Below are positions 1-8,576 of a stretch of DNA of 64,000 bases, piece by piece; positions within the stretch are counted from its first letter, which is position 1, and each line of letters opens with the position of its first letter. A program made the position numbers and the translations under genes. The notes under the pieces are model-generated. The model was given only the letters and a program-made list of their open reading frames with translations, searched no databases and was not told the origin of the DNA. Source of the stretch: Clostridiales bacterium (GTDB lineage Bacteria > Bacillota > Clostridia > Oscillospirales > CAG-272); assembly GCA_022793655.1 (NCBI GenBank), contig JAAWDG010000007.1:1-64000 (forward strand), in the 5' to 3' direction.

Positions 1-1
1 C

Positions 2-751
2 GACGATTATTATTTGTGGAACGGGTCTACTGGCCCGGTTTATGTATTCACCGCCGACAGATATCCCAAGGTGGGCGATACCGTATATTATGGAACACCG
101 GGCGCAAGTATATACCCGACGAGTTTCGGTCAGTACGACAATGTAAAAACGGTAAACGCCGATGGCACAATCACACTGACGTGTCAGGATACGTTAACCT
201 ATGCGCAGGGGGTAATCCTCAGCCTGACGAATCATAAGGACATTCCGGTAATGGGCTACGAGCGGATCGGTGAAAAACCATGGCGGATTTTGCTTGATTA
301 TACGGCTTCGGACAGCACGCAAAGCCATCTGTATGCGAATAAAGACATAGATGGCAATGCGTTTTCAGTCTCAGAAATCGAGGTCTATTTTGCCCTTGAA
401 GTTCCGGGGTCTAATACAGAGTATGCACATCGGTTTGTACTGATGGGGAATACAAATTCTTCTGTCACGAATACGAACAGTATGTTTAAACTTTCCGCTT
501 CCAATGGGAGTAACTATGGAAGTCTTAGGATGAATTTAAACCCGGTTTTGAGTGGGTGGAGTGGCATTGCTGAATGGTCAACATCAAAAACAACTAATTT
601 TTCAGAAAATAATCCAAGTAATGTATATGCCGCACATCAATTTGGCTCACCGGGAATATTGTCCAGCTTTAGTATCAATGGCGCGATAAAGGGTAACACC
701 AGCGCTGCACCTTTTTATACCGGCACCCGCTTTGTTGTGAGAGGGCGGTGA
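2..751 (+). CDS. Phage tail / receptor-binding protein, C-terminal part (5' end outside window)
   Basis: The reading frame is open from base 2, so the gene begins left of the window; an in-frame TTG at 14 is not needed as a start. About 250 residues are visible. They are rich in Gly, Ser, Thr and Asn with many aromatic residues and look beta-rich, as in the tip domains of phage tail fibres or receptor-binding proteins. I recognise no named domain. It lies directly upstream of holin and endolysin, a usual place for the last tail gene. The call rests on composition and position rather than on a motif. Confidence 0.6.
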   Translation, partial: DDYYLWNGSTGPVYVFTADRYPKVGDTVYYGTPGASIYPTSFGQYDNVKTVNADGTITLTCQDTLTYAQGVILSLTNHKDIPVMGYERIGEKPWRILLDYTASDSTQSHLYANKDIDGNAFSVSEIEVYFALEVPGSNTEYAHRFVLMGNTNSSVTNTNSMFKLSASNGSNYGSLRMNLNPVLSGWSGIAEWSTSKTTNFSENNPSNVYAAHQFGSPGILSSFSINGAIKGNTSAAPFYTGTRFVVRGR

Positions 752-830
752 GTTGATGTCTAAACGCTTGCCGATTAAAGAAGATATATAACGAAAGAAA
801 TAAAAAAGCAGATATGAGAAAGGAAAAAAG

Positions 831-1256
831 ATGAAAGAAATGATTTGTACCGGAATCGGTGTGGTGGGAAGCATTATCGCTTCACTGTTCGGAGGCTGGG
901 ACGCTGCCTTGATCACCTTGGTGATCTTCATGGGTATCGATTACGTAACCGGCCTGATCGTGGCTGGGGTGTTCCACAAATCCGAAAAAACCGAAAACGG
1001 CGCGCTGGAATCGCGTGCCGGCTGGAAGGGACTTTGCCGAAAGGGCGTGACCCTCTTAATTGTGCTGGTAGCCTACCGATTAGATGTGGTGATCGGTTCT
1101 ACGTTCATCCGGGACGCAGTCGTGATTGCCTTCATCGCCAATGAAACAATCTCCATTGTTGAGAACGCAGGGCTGATGGGCATTCCGGTTCCAGGGGCTC
1201 TTGTTAAGGCGGTTGAAGTCTTGCGGAAGAAGTCGGAAGGTGAGAAAGATGATTAA
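831..1256 (+). CDS. Phage holin, holin-4 / TcdE-like family
   Basis: 141 residues with several hydrophobic segments (about 5-20, 24-45, 73-90 and 95-125) and a charged C-terminus, the size and layout of the Firmicutes holin family that includes TcdE. The segment around residue 35 (GIDYVTG) is typical of the family. A Shine-Dalgarno site (AAAGGA, about 819-824) precedes the ATG. The gene overlaps the endolysin by 8 nt, so the two are probably translationally coupled. Its product would permeabilise the membrane to release the endolysin. An 11-codon ORF (756-791) in the gap upstream is possible but unsupported. Confidence 0.88.
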   Translation: MKEMICTGIGVVGSIIASLFGGWDAALITLVIFMGIDYVTGLIVAGVFHKSEKTENGALESRAGWKGLCRKGVTLLIVLVAYRLDVVIGSTFIRDAVVIAFIANETISIVENAGLMGIPVPGALVKAVEVLRKKSEGEKDD

Positions 1257-2058
1257 AAAAGTCATAACCAATCTGATCGCCGAAAGCAAATGGGATTTAA
1301 AATGTCCTTATACAATGAAGCCCACGCGTATCGTGATACATAACACCGCAAACGATGCCAGCGCACAAGACGAGATCGCCTATATGGGCCGGAACGATAG
1401 CACGACATCGTATCACTACGCCGTAGACGATCAGGCAGCCGTGCAGGGCTTACCCCTTTCCCGTAACGGCTGGCATGCAGGAGACGGAGCCTTTGGCAAA
1501 GGGAACCGGGAGGGAATCGGTATTGAGATATGCTATTCTAAATCGGGAGGCAAGCGCTTTGAAGAGGCACAAGAGAATGCCGCTGAGCTGTGCGCACAGC
1601 TGCTGAAGGAGCAGGGATGGGGACTTGATCTTAGCAAGATCACAAAACACGAGGACTACGCACCAAAGCATTGCCCGCACCGCACGCTGGACGATTACGG
1701 CTGGGATTATTTTTTACAGATGGTAAAACAAAAGTATGAAGAGATGGAGGAAGAACCCATGACAAAAGAAGAAAAAGCCGCCTTTGAGAAGCTGGCGGCC
1801 AGAGTAGATACACTGGTAAAAGAAAATGTAGAACTGAAAGAACGCCTTGATAAGTACGACAAGATGGGCGTCTATGAGAATGCGGCGATTAAATGGGCGT
1901 ACAACGATGGCAATCTGCCTTCCTGGGCGCGCCCAACGGTGAAGAAACTGACGGGTAAAGGGTATTTGTATGGAAACGATAAAAATTCATTAGAGCTTTC
2001 CTATATCATGCTGAGATTACTGGTCATTCTTGATCGGGCTGGGTGCTTTGGCGAGTAA
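1249..2058 (+). CDS. N-acetylmuramoyl-L-alanine amidase (phage endolysin)
   Basis: 269 residues from the ATG at 1249; an upstream in-frame start would run far into holin. The N-terminal half is an Amidase_2-type domain: RIVIHNTAN with the first zinc-binding His, SYHYAVDD with a second conserved His region, GIGIEICY with the catalytic Glu area, and KHEDYAPKHCPHRTL with the late zinc ligand. It would cleave the amide bond between muramic acid and the stem peptide. Residues about 165-205 are Glu/Lys-rich and probably a coiled-coil linker. The last 60 residues have an SLH-like look (WAYNDG...LPSWARPTVKKL), possibly for wall binding. It has no signal peptide, as expected for a holin-dependent lysin. 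Confidence 0.9.
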   Translation: MIKKVITNLIAESKWDLKCPYTMKPTRIVIHNTANDASAQDEIAYMGRNDSTTSYHYAVDDQAAVQGLPLSRNGWHAGDGAFGKGNREGIGIEICYSKSGGKRFEEAQENAAELCAQLLKEQGWGLDLSKITKHEDYAPKHCPHRTLDDYGWDYFLQMVKQKYEEMEEEPMTKEEKAAFEKLAARVDTLVKENVELKERLDKYDKMGVYENAAIKWAYNDGNLPSWARPTVKKLTGKGYLYGNDKNSLELSYIMLRLLVILDRAGCFGE

Positions 2059-2071
2059 GTGAGGTGAAGCG

Positions 2072-2515
2072 ATGCCAGGACAAAGATTAAACATTGACTG
2101 GGAAAAGCTAAAATGCGAATATGCACTTGGTACCATGAGTACAAATGACATGGCCGAAAAATATGGATGTTCTCACTCAACCATACTTAAGCACTGCCAG
2201 TCCGACCACTGGAAGGCTGCCAGAAAGGCGTATAAGGACAAGATGGTGAAAAGCGCAATTCATGAAGCGGCCGAGGCGGCCGGGGACAAGCTTTTTTCCT
2301 TAATGCAAGCCTCTGATAAGCTGGACGACATGATTGGCCACATCTGTCTTTTACTTGACAATGAAGAACTAACGGTGCGAGATATTAAAGACTTGGCCTC
2401 TGCTATTAAGGACGCGATTACCATTAAACGAGACCTGTGGAATTTGCCCAAGGAAAAGGCGAAGGAGGCGGAAATCGTGGTTCGTTTTGACGGGCCTGAG
2501 GAATATGCGACATGA
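2072..2515 (+). CDS. terS: Phage terminase small subunit
   Basis: 147 residues. The N-terminal 50 contain a helix-turn-helix (MSTNDMAEKYGCSHSTILKH) as used for recognising the packaging site, followed by helical Lys/Glu-rich sequence for oligomerisation. It lies upstream of the terminase large subunit, separated only by a 25-codon ORF whose ATG overlaps this gene's stop (ATGA). Size and position fit the small subunit of the DNA-packaging motor. The exact subfamily is not recognised. Confidence 0.8.
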   Translation: MPGQRLNIDWEKLKCEYALGTMSTNDMAEKYGCSHSTILKHCQSDHWKAARKAYKDKMVKSAIHEAAEAAGDKLFSLMQASDKLDDMIGHICLLLDNEELTVRDIKDLASAIKDAITIKRDLWNLPKEKAKEAEIVVRFDGPEEYAT

Positions 2516-2589
2516 GTCATTTAACAATTCCCGAACTAAGTGAAAAACAAAAGCTGTTTTTAACCAACCAGCGGAGGAAGTATGAGTAG
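2512..2589 (+). pseudogene. 25-codon ORF resembling the N-terminus of terminase large subunit
   Basis: ATG at 2512 overlaps the terS stop (ATGA) and the ORF ends with TAG at 2587-2589, inside the start region of the terL gene. Its peptide shares the core EKQKLFLT and following Q with residues 11-20 of the downstream TerL, and both begin MS..TI. The DNA carries an exact 20-bp direct repeat with the TerL start (2542-2561 and 2612-2631, offset 70). I read it as a partial tandem duplication or recombination scar of the terL 5' end, now serving as a short coupling ORF that carries the terL ribosome-binding site (GGAGGAAG, 2573-2580). Confidence 0.55.
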
Positions 2590-2631
2590 TGTGACCATTC
2601 AATCACCAAACGAAAAACAAAAGCTGTTTTT
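2542..2631 (+). repeat. 20-bp direct repeat, offset 70 bp
   Basis: The same 20 bases beginning GAAAAACAAAAGC occur at 2542-2561 and 2612-2631. The second copy encodes residues 11-17 of TerL; the first lies in the 25-codon ORF between terS and terL. The offset is not a multiple of three, so the copies are read in different frames relative to each other. Confidence 0.9.
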
Positions 2632-3994
2632 GACTGATCAGCATAAATTCGTTGCATTCGGCGGAGCCAGGGGGGGCGGCAAAAGCTGGGCAGTGCGGAC
2701 AAAGGCCAAGCTACTTTGTCTAAACTATCCGGGCATTAAGCTGCTGATCATCCGTAAGACTTATAAGGAATTAGACAATAACCATATCAGTCCTTTGCGG
2801 GGAGAACTAAGCGGTATTGCCACCTATAACGATTCCAAGAAACGCTTTACCTTTCCGCAAAATCGAAAGGGGGCTTTCCTTGGTGCCTCGACCATTTCCT
2901 TTGGTTATTGTGCCAGTGACGCTGACGCTGAACAATATCAGGGGGCCGAATACGATGTCATTTTTATTGACGAGGCCACAAATTTGGATGAAATGTGGAT
3001 TCGTAAAATTATTGCCTGTTGCCGCGGGGTAAACGGCTTTCCCAAGCGGGTGTACTACACCTGCAACCCCGGCGGGCGCAGCCACCACTACATCAAACGG
3101 CTTTTTATTGACCGGAATTTTCATGATACAGAAGACCCGGACGAGTATTCCTTTATCCAGGCGCTGGTACAGGACAACACGGTATTAATGAAAACACAGC
3201 CCGACTATGTAAAGCAGCTTGAGGTACTGCCCCCAAAACTGCGTGACGCTTGGCTGTATGGCCGGTGGGATGTATTTGCCGGACAATTTTTTGAAGAGTT
3301 TGTGGACGACCCCGCCCACTATGCGGATGGTGTATGGACCCATGTGGTTGATCCGCTGCCTCTTGCTAAAATTCGGCGCATGAACATTTGGCGCAGCTAT
3401 GACTGGGGGTATAACAAGCCCTTTTCCTGCGGCTGGTGGGGAATTGACGCGGACGGAGTGGTTTATCGGCTGCTTGAACTTTACGGCTGCACCGAATCTC
3501 CTGATGAAGGGGTGAAATGGACCAACGACAAACAATTCAAAGAAATGGCCGACATCGAGCGGCAGCACCCTTACCTAAAGGGCAAAAAGATTCAAGGGGT
3601 GGCCGATCCTTCCATTTGGGACGCTTCTCACGGGGAGTCCACCGCCGAGGCGGCCAGCCGGTACGGTATTTACTTTGAGCCGGGCGACAATGAACGCATC
3701 GCCGGGTGGATGCAAATGCGTTATCGGCTGCAATTTGACGGGAACGGAAAACCTCGAATGTATATTTTTAACACCTGTAAGGCGTTTATCCGCACAATTC
3801 CTCTCTTGCAGTATTCGGAAACCCACCCAGAGGATTTAGATACCAAGCAGGAAGACCATGTAGCGGATGAAAGCCGGTATTTCTGTATGGCCCGTCCAGT
3901 AAAGCCGCTCATACAGGAAGAAAAGAGACCACCAATCTATGATCCGCTTGGTACATTAAAAGAAAACAAACGAGTGACTCAATTTAGAATCTAA
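2582..3994 (+). CDS. terL: Phage terminase large subunit (packaging ATPase/nuclease)
   Basis: 470 residues. Walker A GGARGGGKS (residues 27-35) and Walker B VIFIDE (126-131) give the packaging ATPase; the Asn/Thr-containing coupling segment YYTCNPGG follows. The C-terminal half has the RNase H-like nuclease start SYDWGYNKP (about residue 274) with the first metal-binding Asp, and a later VADPSIW segment with another. Length fits the Terminase_6-type families. It pumps DNA through the portal and cuts it. The ATG at 2582 follows a strong Shine-Dalgarno site and overlaps the short duplicated ORF. The portal gene begins 12 nt downstream. Confidence 0.95.
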   Translation: MSSVTIQSPNEKQKLFLTDQHKFVAFGGARGGGKSWAVRTKAKLLCLNYPGIKLLIIRKTYKELDNNHISPLRGELSGIATYNDSKKRFTFPQNRKGAFLGASTISFGYCASDADAEQYQGAEYDVIFIDEATNLDEMWIRKIIACCRGVNGFPKRVYYTCNPGGRSHHYIKRLFIDRNFHDTEDPDEYSFIQALVQDNTVLMKTQPDYVKQLEVLPPKLRDAWLYGRWDVFAGQFFEEFVDDPAHYADGVWTHVVDPLPLAKIRRMNIWRSYDWGYNKPFSCGWWGIDADGVVYRLLELYGCTESPDEGVKWTNDKQFKEMADIERQHPYLKGKKIQGVADPSIWDASHGESTAEAASRYGIYFEPGDNERIAGWMQMRYRLQFDGNGKPRMYIFNTCKAFIRTIPLLQYSETHPEDLDTKQEDHVADESRYFCMARPVKPLIQEEKRPPIYDPLGTLKENKRVTQFRI

Positions 3995-4006
3995 GGAGTG
4001 TAAAAT

Positions 4007-5923
4007 ATGGCTTTTTTTAAGAGACGGCCACAGACAGAAGATCCAGAAAACAAAGAGGTAAGTGACGCCGTCATTGGTGCAAAGGAAATTAAGCATTTTA
4101 ACGAGGTACTGAAAAAATACAAAGAGGGAAAGGGAAGCATTGAGCGCCGGGTGGTGGATAACGAAGAATGGTGGAAGCTACACCAGTGGCAGCAGACTGG
4201 CAATGGAAACCCGGAAGATATCCAGCCGAAAGGCGCGTATTTATGGAACACCATTGAGGTGAAACACGCTGATGTGACGGCGGCTTATCCGGAACCTTCT
4301 GTGCGTCCGCGAAATGCGGAGGATGAACCCGAGGCTAAAAAACTATCTTCGGTATTGCCGGTTGTCTTAGAACAAAACGATTTTCGCAGAACATGGAGTG
4401 AGGTAAACAAATACAAGCTCAAACAGGGGACGGGTGTTTACGGCGTTTTTTGGGACGCAGGCAAGCACGGCGGGCTTGGAGACATATCCATTTGCAAGAT
4501 CGATTTGCTGCGGATTTTTTGGGAGCCGGGGATACAAGATATTCAACATTCAAGATATGTATTTTTGACTGATCTTGTGGATATCGATTTGCTGGAACAA
4601 CAATACCCTGAACATAAGGGCAAGCTGCGAGCGGGCGGATCCTTTAACGTCCAAAAATATTTATATGACGACCATGTGGATGACTCTGAAAAGACGGTAG
4701 TGATTGACGTCTATTACAAAGTAAAACGAGATGGCCGGACGATTCTCCATTATTGCAAATACGCGGGCAACTGTGTTTTGTATGCGACCGAGAACGACCA
4801 AGGGGCGGTTATCGACAACGATACAGGCGAGCCACAGGGGGACTCTCCAAGCGTACGGGGGCTTTATGATCATGGCCTTTATCCCTTTGTATTTGACCCT
4901 CTTTTTGAGGTGGAAGGCAGTGTGGCCGGGTATGGCTACATTGACATTGGCAAATCTATGCAGATGCAGATTGATCTTATGGATCAAGCCTTTATTAAAT
5001 CCACTCTGGCCAACTGCACGCCGCGGTATCTGGTGGGCGGTAATTTGAACATTAATGAAGCAGAATTTGCCGATTTTACCAAGCCCTTTGTGCGGGCCGA
5101 GGGGTTAGTGAGCGATACGAATATGAGGGAGATTCCCAAGACCTCTCTTTCGGGCAATTTTCTAAACGTCTATCAAATGAAGGTGAATGAAATCAAAGAG
5201 GTGCTGGGCAACCGAGACGTAGCCAACGGTGGAACGACAAGTGGGGTGACGGCCGCTTCTGCGATTGCCACATTGCAGGAAGTTTCCGGCCGTATGAGCA
5301 AGGATTCCACCCGTGATGCGTATAATGCTTACCGGCAAATTGTCATCTTATGCATTGAATTGATCAGGCAATTTTACGACTTGCCTCGCACATTCCGCAT
5401 ACTGGGTGACCGAGGGACTGAAGAATTTATTGAATATACCAACCAAGGCCTTGGCGAGCAGGCGCAGACCAATATTATGGGGGTGGAGATGGGGTTGCGG
5501 CTGCCAGTTTTTGATGTGGAGGTTTCGGCCCAAAATGCGACCGAATACACTAAGCAAAGCCAAAATGAGATGGCGCTGCAATTTTTCAATCTGGGTTTCT
5601 TTAATCCCCAGCTTGCCGACCAGGCGCTTGCCTGTCTTGATATTATGGATTTTGACCACAAAGAAGAGATTGAGGAGCGAGTGCAGCAAAACGGACTCAT
5701 GTTCCAGCAGCTTCAGCAATTGCAGCAAATGGTGTTGGCTTTAGCGCAGAAATATGAGCCGGCTCTCGCCGCCCAGCTTATGGAAACCGGACTTGTGGGT
5801 GCACAGCCCATGCCCCAGGCGAAAACGTCTTTTTCAGCCGGCACAGCAGGGGAAGAACATGCGTTTGTGAAAAGGGCGAGACAGGCGGCCGATGAGGCGG
5901 CAAGACCAGAGGGGGCCTCATGA
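4007..5923 (+). CDS. Phage portal protein, P22 gp1-like
   Basis: 638 residues, long for a portal and consistent with the P22/podovirus type. Features include an acidic/basic N-terminus, a WKLHQW tryptophan-rich start of the wing region, a long central region with aromatic-rich beta segments, and a Gln/Met-rich C-terminal helix (LQQLQQMVLAL, about residues 566-576) as in the barrel region of long portals. It forms the dodecameric DNA channel at one capsid vertex, with terminase docking before it and connectors after. It lies between terL and prp; its stop overlaps the prp ATG (ATGA). Confidence 0.88.
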   Translation: MAFFKRRPQTEDPENKEVSDAVIGAKEIKHFNEVLKKYKEGKGSIERRVVDNEEWWKLHQWQQTGNGNPEDIQPKGAYLWNTIEVKHADVTAAYPEPSVRPRNAEDEPEAKKLSSVLPVVLEQNDFRRTWSEVNKYKLKQGTGVYGVFWDAGKHGGLGDISICKIDLLRIFWEPGIQDIQHSRYVFLTDLVDIDLLEQQYPEHKGKLRAGGSFNVQKYLYDDHVDDSEKTVVIDVYYKVKRDGRTILHYCKYAGNCVLYATENDQGAVIDNDTGEPQGDSPSVRGLYDHGLYPFVFDPLFEVEGSVAGYGYIDIGKSMQMQIDLMDQAFIKSTLANCTPRYLVGGNLNINEAEFADFTKPFVRAEGLVSDTNMREIPKTSLSGNFLNVYQMKVNEIKEVLGNRDVANGGTTSGVTAASAIATLQEVSGRMSKDSTRDAYNAYRQIVILCIELIRQFYDLPRTFRILGDRGTEEFIEYTNQGLGEQAQTNIMGVEMGLRLPVFDVEVSAQNATEYTKQSQNEMALQFFNLGFFNPQLADQALACLDIMDFDHKEEIEERVQQNGLMFQQLQQLQQMVLALAQKYEPALAAQLMETGLVGAQPMPQAKTSFSAGTAGEEHAFVKRARQAADEAARPEGAS

Positions 5924-6234
5924 TTCAAGTAGTTTATGAAAAGAAAAAAGCGCGCCTTTACTGCACTGGACATGCCCGAAGCGGGGAGCCGGGAAAGGAT
6001 TTGGTATGCGCGGCCTGCTCCATGCTGATCTATGGTCTTGCGGATTCCATCGCTAAATTGAGCGGCAAGGCAGAGCTTACGCTTGAATCGGGAAGGGCTG
6101 TGATAGGCAGTCAAACAAAAAACATGAAGAGAAAGAAGCGGGCTAAGGTAGAGGCGGTGTATTGGGGCTATCGAAACGCTTTTCGTCTTCTTGCCGACAA
6201 TTATCCGGCGTTTGTTGCTTATCTGGAAAAATAA
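5920..6234 (+). CDS. prp: Prp-type cysteine protease (DUF464), phage-encoded
   Basis: 104 residues, the usual size of Prp. The catalytic pair is visible: His18 in TGHARSG and Cys30 in DLVCAACS, 12 residues apart as in the Staphylococcus enzyme, with the conserved Gly/Asp between. In the host family Prp removes the N-terminal extension of ribosomal protein L27 after an LNLQFF-type motif, and the staphylococcal enzyme also trims phage capsid and scaffold proteins. Here the gene sits between portal and scaffold, and the next two gene products carry the matching motif at their N-termini, so it is very likely this phage's maturation protease. Starts by ATGA overlap with portal. Confidence 0.93.
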   Translation: MIQVVYEKKKARLYCTGHARSGEPGKDLVCAACSMLIYGLADSIAKLSGKAELTLESGRAVIGSQTKNMKRKKRAKVEAVYWGYRNAFRLLADNYPAFVAYLEK

Positions 6235-6318
6235 TTTTGGGGCGAGGTTAGAAAATAGTTTTTCTATATCTTATAGTAGTATTAGAGTCGCGGGCTTTAC
6301 TCGCAGAAAGGAAAAAAT
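6235..6318 (+). other. Short gap with possible internal promoter
   Basis: 84 bases between prp and scaffold. It contains TATAGTAT-like AT-rich sequence at about 6270-6280 and a Shine-Dalgarno site AAAGGA before the scaffold ATG. A promoter for the abundant head proteins is possible but no good -35 box is seen. Confidence 0.25.
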
Positions 6319-7275
6319 ATGAAAAATTTGAGGCTGAATTTAACCCTGTTTGGCGAAGAAGGCACGGGGACGCCCGGAACGGAAAGCACAGGGAATGAGG
6401 CAAGCTCGCCACTTGCAGAAGTACAAAAGAATCAAGATGCCGCACCGCGTGTGGTATATGGAAAGCAAAAGGTGAATCCCGAAGCAAAGCCGGAGGAAAA
6501 AGAGCCGGCGTCAGAAGAAGAGACTGCTTCTGATCGGAAAGCAGAAACAGAAAGTTTTGAGGATTTAATTGCCGGAAAGTACAAAGAAGATTTTGAAAAA
6601 CGGGTAGAGGACATCTGGAAAAAGCGATTCAAGAACAAGACGGGGTTCGCTGAACTCGAGGAGCAAAACGCCTCAATGCGGGAACTTTTGGAAAACACCG
6701 CAAGGCGCTATGGACTTGATCCTGCTTCCGAAACTTTATTGGATGACATTCGAAAAGCACAGGATGCAGACGATGAAATCTACGCTAAAGAGGCGTATGA
6801 CAAAGGGGTTAGCGTAGAAGAATACCGGCGCGATTTAAAGCGGGAACAAGAGATCAAAACGCTAAGCCAAAAGGTGGAGGAAAATGAAAAGCGGGAAGCG
6901 CAGCGCGTTTGGCTGCAAAACTTACAAAACCAGGTACCGCAGGTACAAAAGATTTTCCCTACTTTTAATTTAGACGAGGAAATGAAAAATCCGGATTTCG
7001 CATACTTGGTGCGCCCCGGTTCCCCTACCTCAATTGAGGACGCAATGTATGCGGTTCACCACCGCGAAATTCTATCGGGAGCGGTGAAAACAGCAGCACA
7101 AGAGGCGGCGAAAAAGACGGCCAATACCATTGCGGCAGGTAGGGCGCGTCCGATAGAGGGAGGGCTTTCCACACCACCGCCTGTCATTGTGAAAAACGAT
7201 CCTTCAAAATGGACTAAAGAGGACCTTGCGGAAATTCGCCGCAGGGTGGCAAGAGGAGAACGAATTGAGTTATAA
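6319..7275 (+). CDS. Phage scaffolding protein with N-terminal Prp cleavage motif
   Basis: 318 residues, strongly charged (Glu/Lys) and predicted mostly helical with coiled-coil stretches (about 100-215), typical of a scaffold. The first 15 residues are MKNLRLNLTLFGEEG: LNLTLF matches the L27/phage Prp site LNLQFF, so cleavage after Phe11 is predicted. Residues 17-75 are a disordered acidic segment. It lies immediately upstream of the major capsid protein. It would guide capsid assembly and then leave. A role as a head protease is unlikely since no catalytic motif is seen and Prp is encoded upstream. Confidence 0.85.
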   Translation: MKNLRLNLTLFGEEGTGTPGTESTGNEASSPLAEVQKNQDAAPRVVYGKQKVNPEAKPEEKEPASEEETASDRKAETESFEDLIAGKYKEDFEKRVEDIWKKRFKNKTGFAELEEQNASMRELLENTARRYGLDPASETLLDDIRKAQDADDEIYAKEAYDKGVSVEEYRRDLKREQEIKTLSQKVEENEKREAQRVWLQNLQNQVPQVQKIFPTFNLDEEMKNPDFAYLVRPGSPTSIEDAMYAVHHREILSGAVKTAAQEAAKKTANTIAAGRARPIEGGLSTPPPVIVKNDPSKWTKEDLAEIRRRVARGERIEL

Positions 7276-7289
7276 GAGAAAGAAAGGAA

Positions 7290-8273
7290 ATGATGATGAA
7301 AGAATTTATTGTTAATTTACAGTTATTTGCTGACGCGGCGTCGGCGACTGTTTATGATGCATCAACCGTGGGTATGACAACGGCAAAGCCCGAATCTATG
7401 TCCCACGAAATGAAAACCTATTACAACAAAGAACTGTTAGAAAACGCGAAGCCGAATCTGGTGTACATACAATTCGGAAAAGAATGTCCCATTCCGGCCG
7501 GCAGTGGCAAAGCGGCCGAGTGGCGGAAATTTTCGCAGTTTGAACGGGTGTCTACCCCACTGACCGAGGGCGTGGTTCCCAGTCCGACGGCGGCTACCGT
7601 CACCACGGTTACCGCTTCTACCAACCAATATGGCGCGTGGACGCCGGTTTCAGATGTACTGGATTTGACGGCCATTGATAATGTGATCTTAGAGGTGACC
7701 AAGGAGCATGGCGATAATGCTGGGCGCTCTCTTGACAGCTTGGTGCGAGATGTAGTCTATGCCAACACCAACATAATGGGAGATGGCACTTCGGTGATTA
7801 CGCCCGCGCTCATTGCACAGTGTGTAGCAGCCCTAAAGCGACAGAACGCGCCTTCCATTAACGGGAAATATCACTGCATTATCCATCCTTCTGTGGCCTA
7901 TGATTTAATGCAGGACGACGCATGGATTGACGCGCACAAGTACAAGAATCCCGAAAACATCTATGCGGGCGAAATTGGTGAAATGTATGGGGTGCGCTTT
8001 TTTGAAAGTACGCAAGCACCTTTGACCAGCGAAAAAATTTACTATACTCCGATTTTCGGCGCCGATGCGTACGGTGTGGTGAACATTGAGGGCGGCGGTC
8101 TTGAAACGATTGTTAAAGACAAGAGCGAAGGGGGCACGGCCAATCCGTTGAACCAATACAGCACGGTGGGCTGGAAGGTGACGGCCTTTGGTGCGGTCAT
8201 GCTTTATCCCGAACGGCTGGTGAATTTGAAAGTAACATCTACATTGGCGGCGGCTGACACAGCAAATGTATAA
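7290..8273 (+). CDS. Phage major capsid protein with N-terminal Prp cleavage motif
   Basis: 327 residues, beginning MMMKEF; the third ATG (7296) has the best spacing to AAAGGA at 7283-7288 and may be the true start. The N-terminus reads FIVNLQLFADAAS: NLQLFA is a close match to the Prp site in L27, with cleavage predicted between Phe and Ala. The remainder resembles HK97-fold capsid proteins of Firmicutes phages: a proline/threonine-rich E-loop region near residues 75-105, a DSLVRDVVY spine-helix segment, and a C-terminal GWKVTAFGAVMLYPERLVNLK strand typical of this family's end. Position after the scaffold supports the call. Confidence 0.92.
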   Translation: MMMKEFIVNLQLFADAASATVYDASTVGMTTAKPESMSHEMKTYYNKELLENAKPNLVYIQFGKECPIPAGSGKAAEWRKFSQFERVSTPLTEGVVPSPTAATVTTVTASTNQYGAWTPVSDVLDLTAIDNVILEVTKEHGDNAGRSLDSLVRDVVYANTNIMGDGTSVITPALIAQCVAALKRQNAPSINGKYHCIIHPSVAYDLMQDDAWIDAHKYKNPENIYAGEIGEMYGVRFFESTQAPLTSEKIYYTPIFGADAYGVVNIEGGGLETIVKDKSEGGTANPLNQYSTVGWKVTAFGAVMLYPERLVNLKVTSTLAAADTANV

Positions 8274-8286
8274 GGGGGAATGCAAA

Positions 8287-8520
8287 TTGGCAGAGAAAAA
8301 GAATGCAAATACGGAGAAGGCAACTGAAATGATGACCATTCGCCTTCCCAAAAAACGGGGCGAGGATGCGAAATTCGTTGGCATTGACGGGGTATCTTAT
8401 CTGGTCAAGCGAGGGATTGATGTTGAAGTACCGAAGGCAGTTTATGATGAAATTATGCGTGCCGAGGCCGCTGAGACGCGAGCAGAGGAAAAGGCAGAGA
8501 CACTTGCTGCCAGTGAATAA
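8287..8520 (+). CDS. Small phage protein following the capsid gene, unknown function
   Basis: 77 residues from a TTG start at 8287, chosen because AAGGGGGAA (8272-8280) lies 6 nt upstream; an ATG at 8266 lies within the capsid gene and has no such site. The product is charged with a central strand-like MTIRLPKK, a GVSYLVKRG segment and an Ala/Glu-rich helical tail. Small proteins of this kind commonly follow capsid genes in clostridial phages, but I know no assigned function. Could be a head-decoration or completion protein by position only. Confidence 0.6.
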   Translation: MAEKKNANTEKATEMMTIRLPKKRGEDAKFVGIDGVSYLVKRGIDVEVPKAVYDEIMRAEAAETRAEEKAETLAASE

Positions 8521-8527
8521 CGAATCA

Positions 8528-8546
8528 GGGCCGCTTGAAGCGGCCC
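8528..8546 (+). terminator. Hairpin between capsid-associated and connector genes
   Basis: A 7-bp GC-rich stem GGGCCGC / GCGGCCC with loop TTGAA, followed by only TTTCC. It begins 7 nt after the 8520 stop. It may be a weak terminator or a processing/attenuation site that lowers expression of the tail genes relative to the capsid gene. Confidence 0.5.
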
Positions 8547-8576
8547 TTTCCATCAATGGAAGGGGAACAAAACGAA

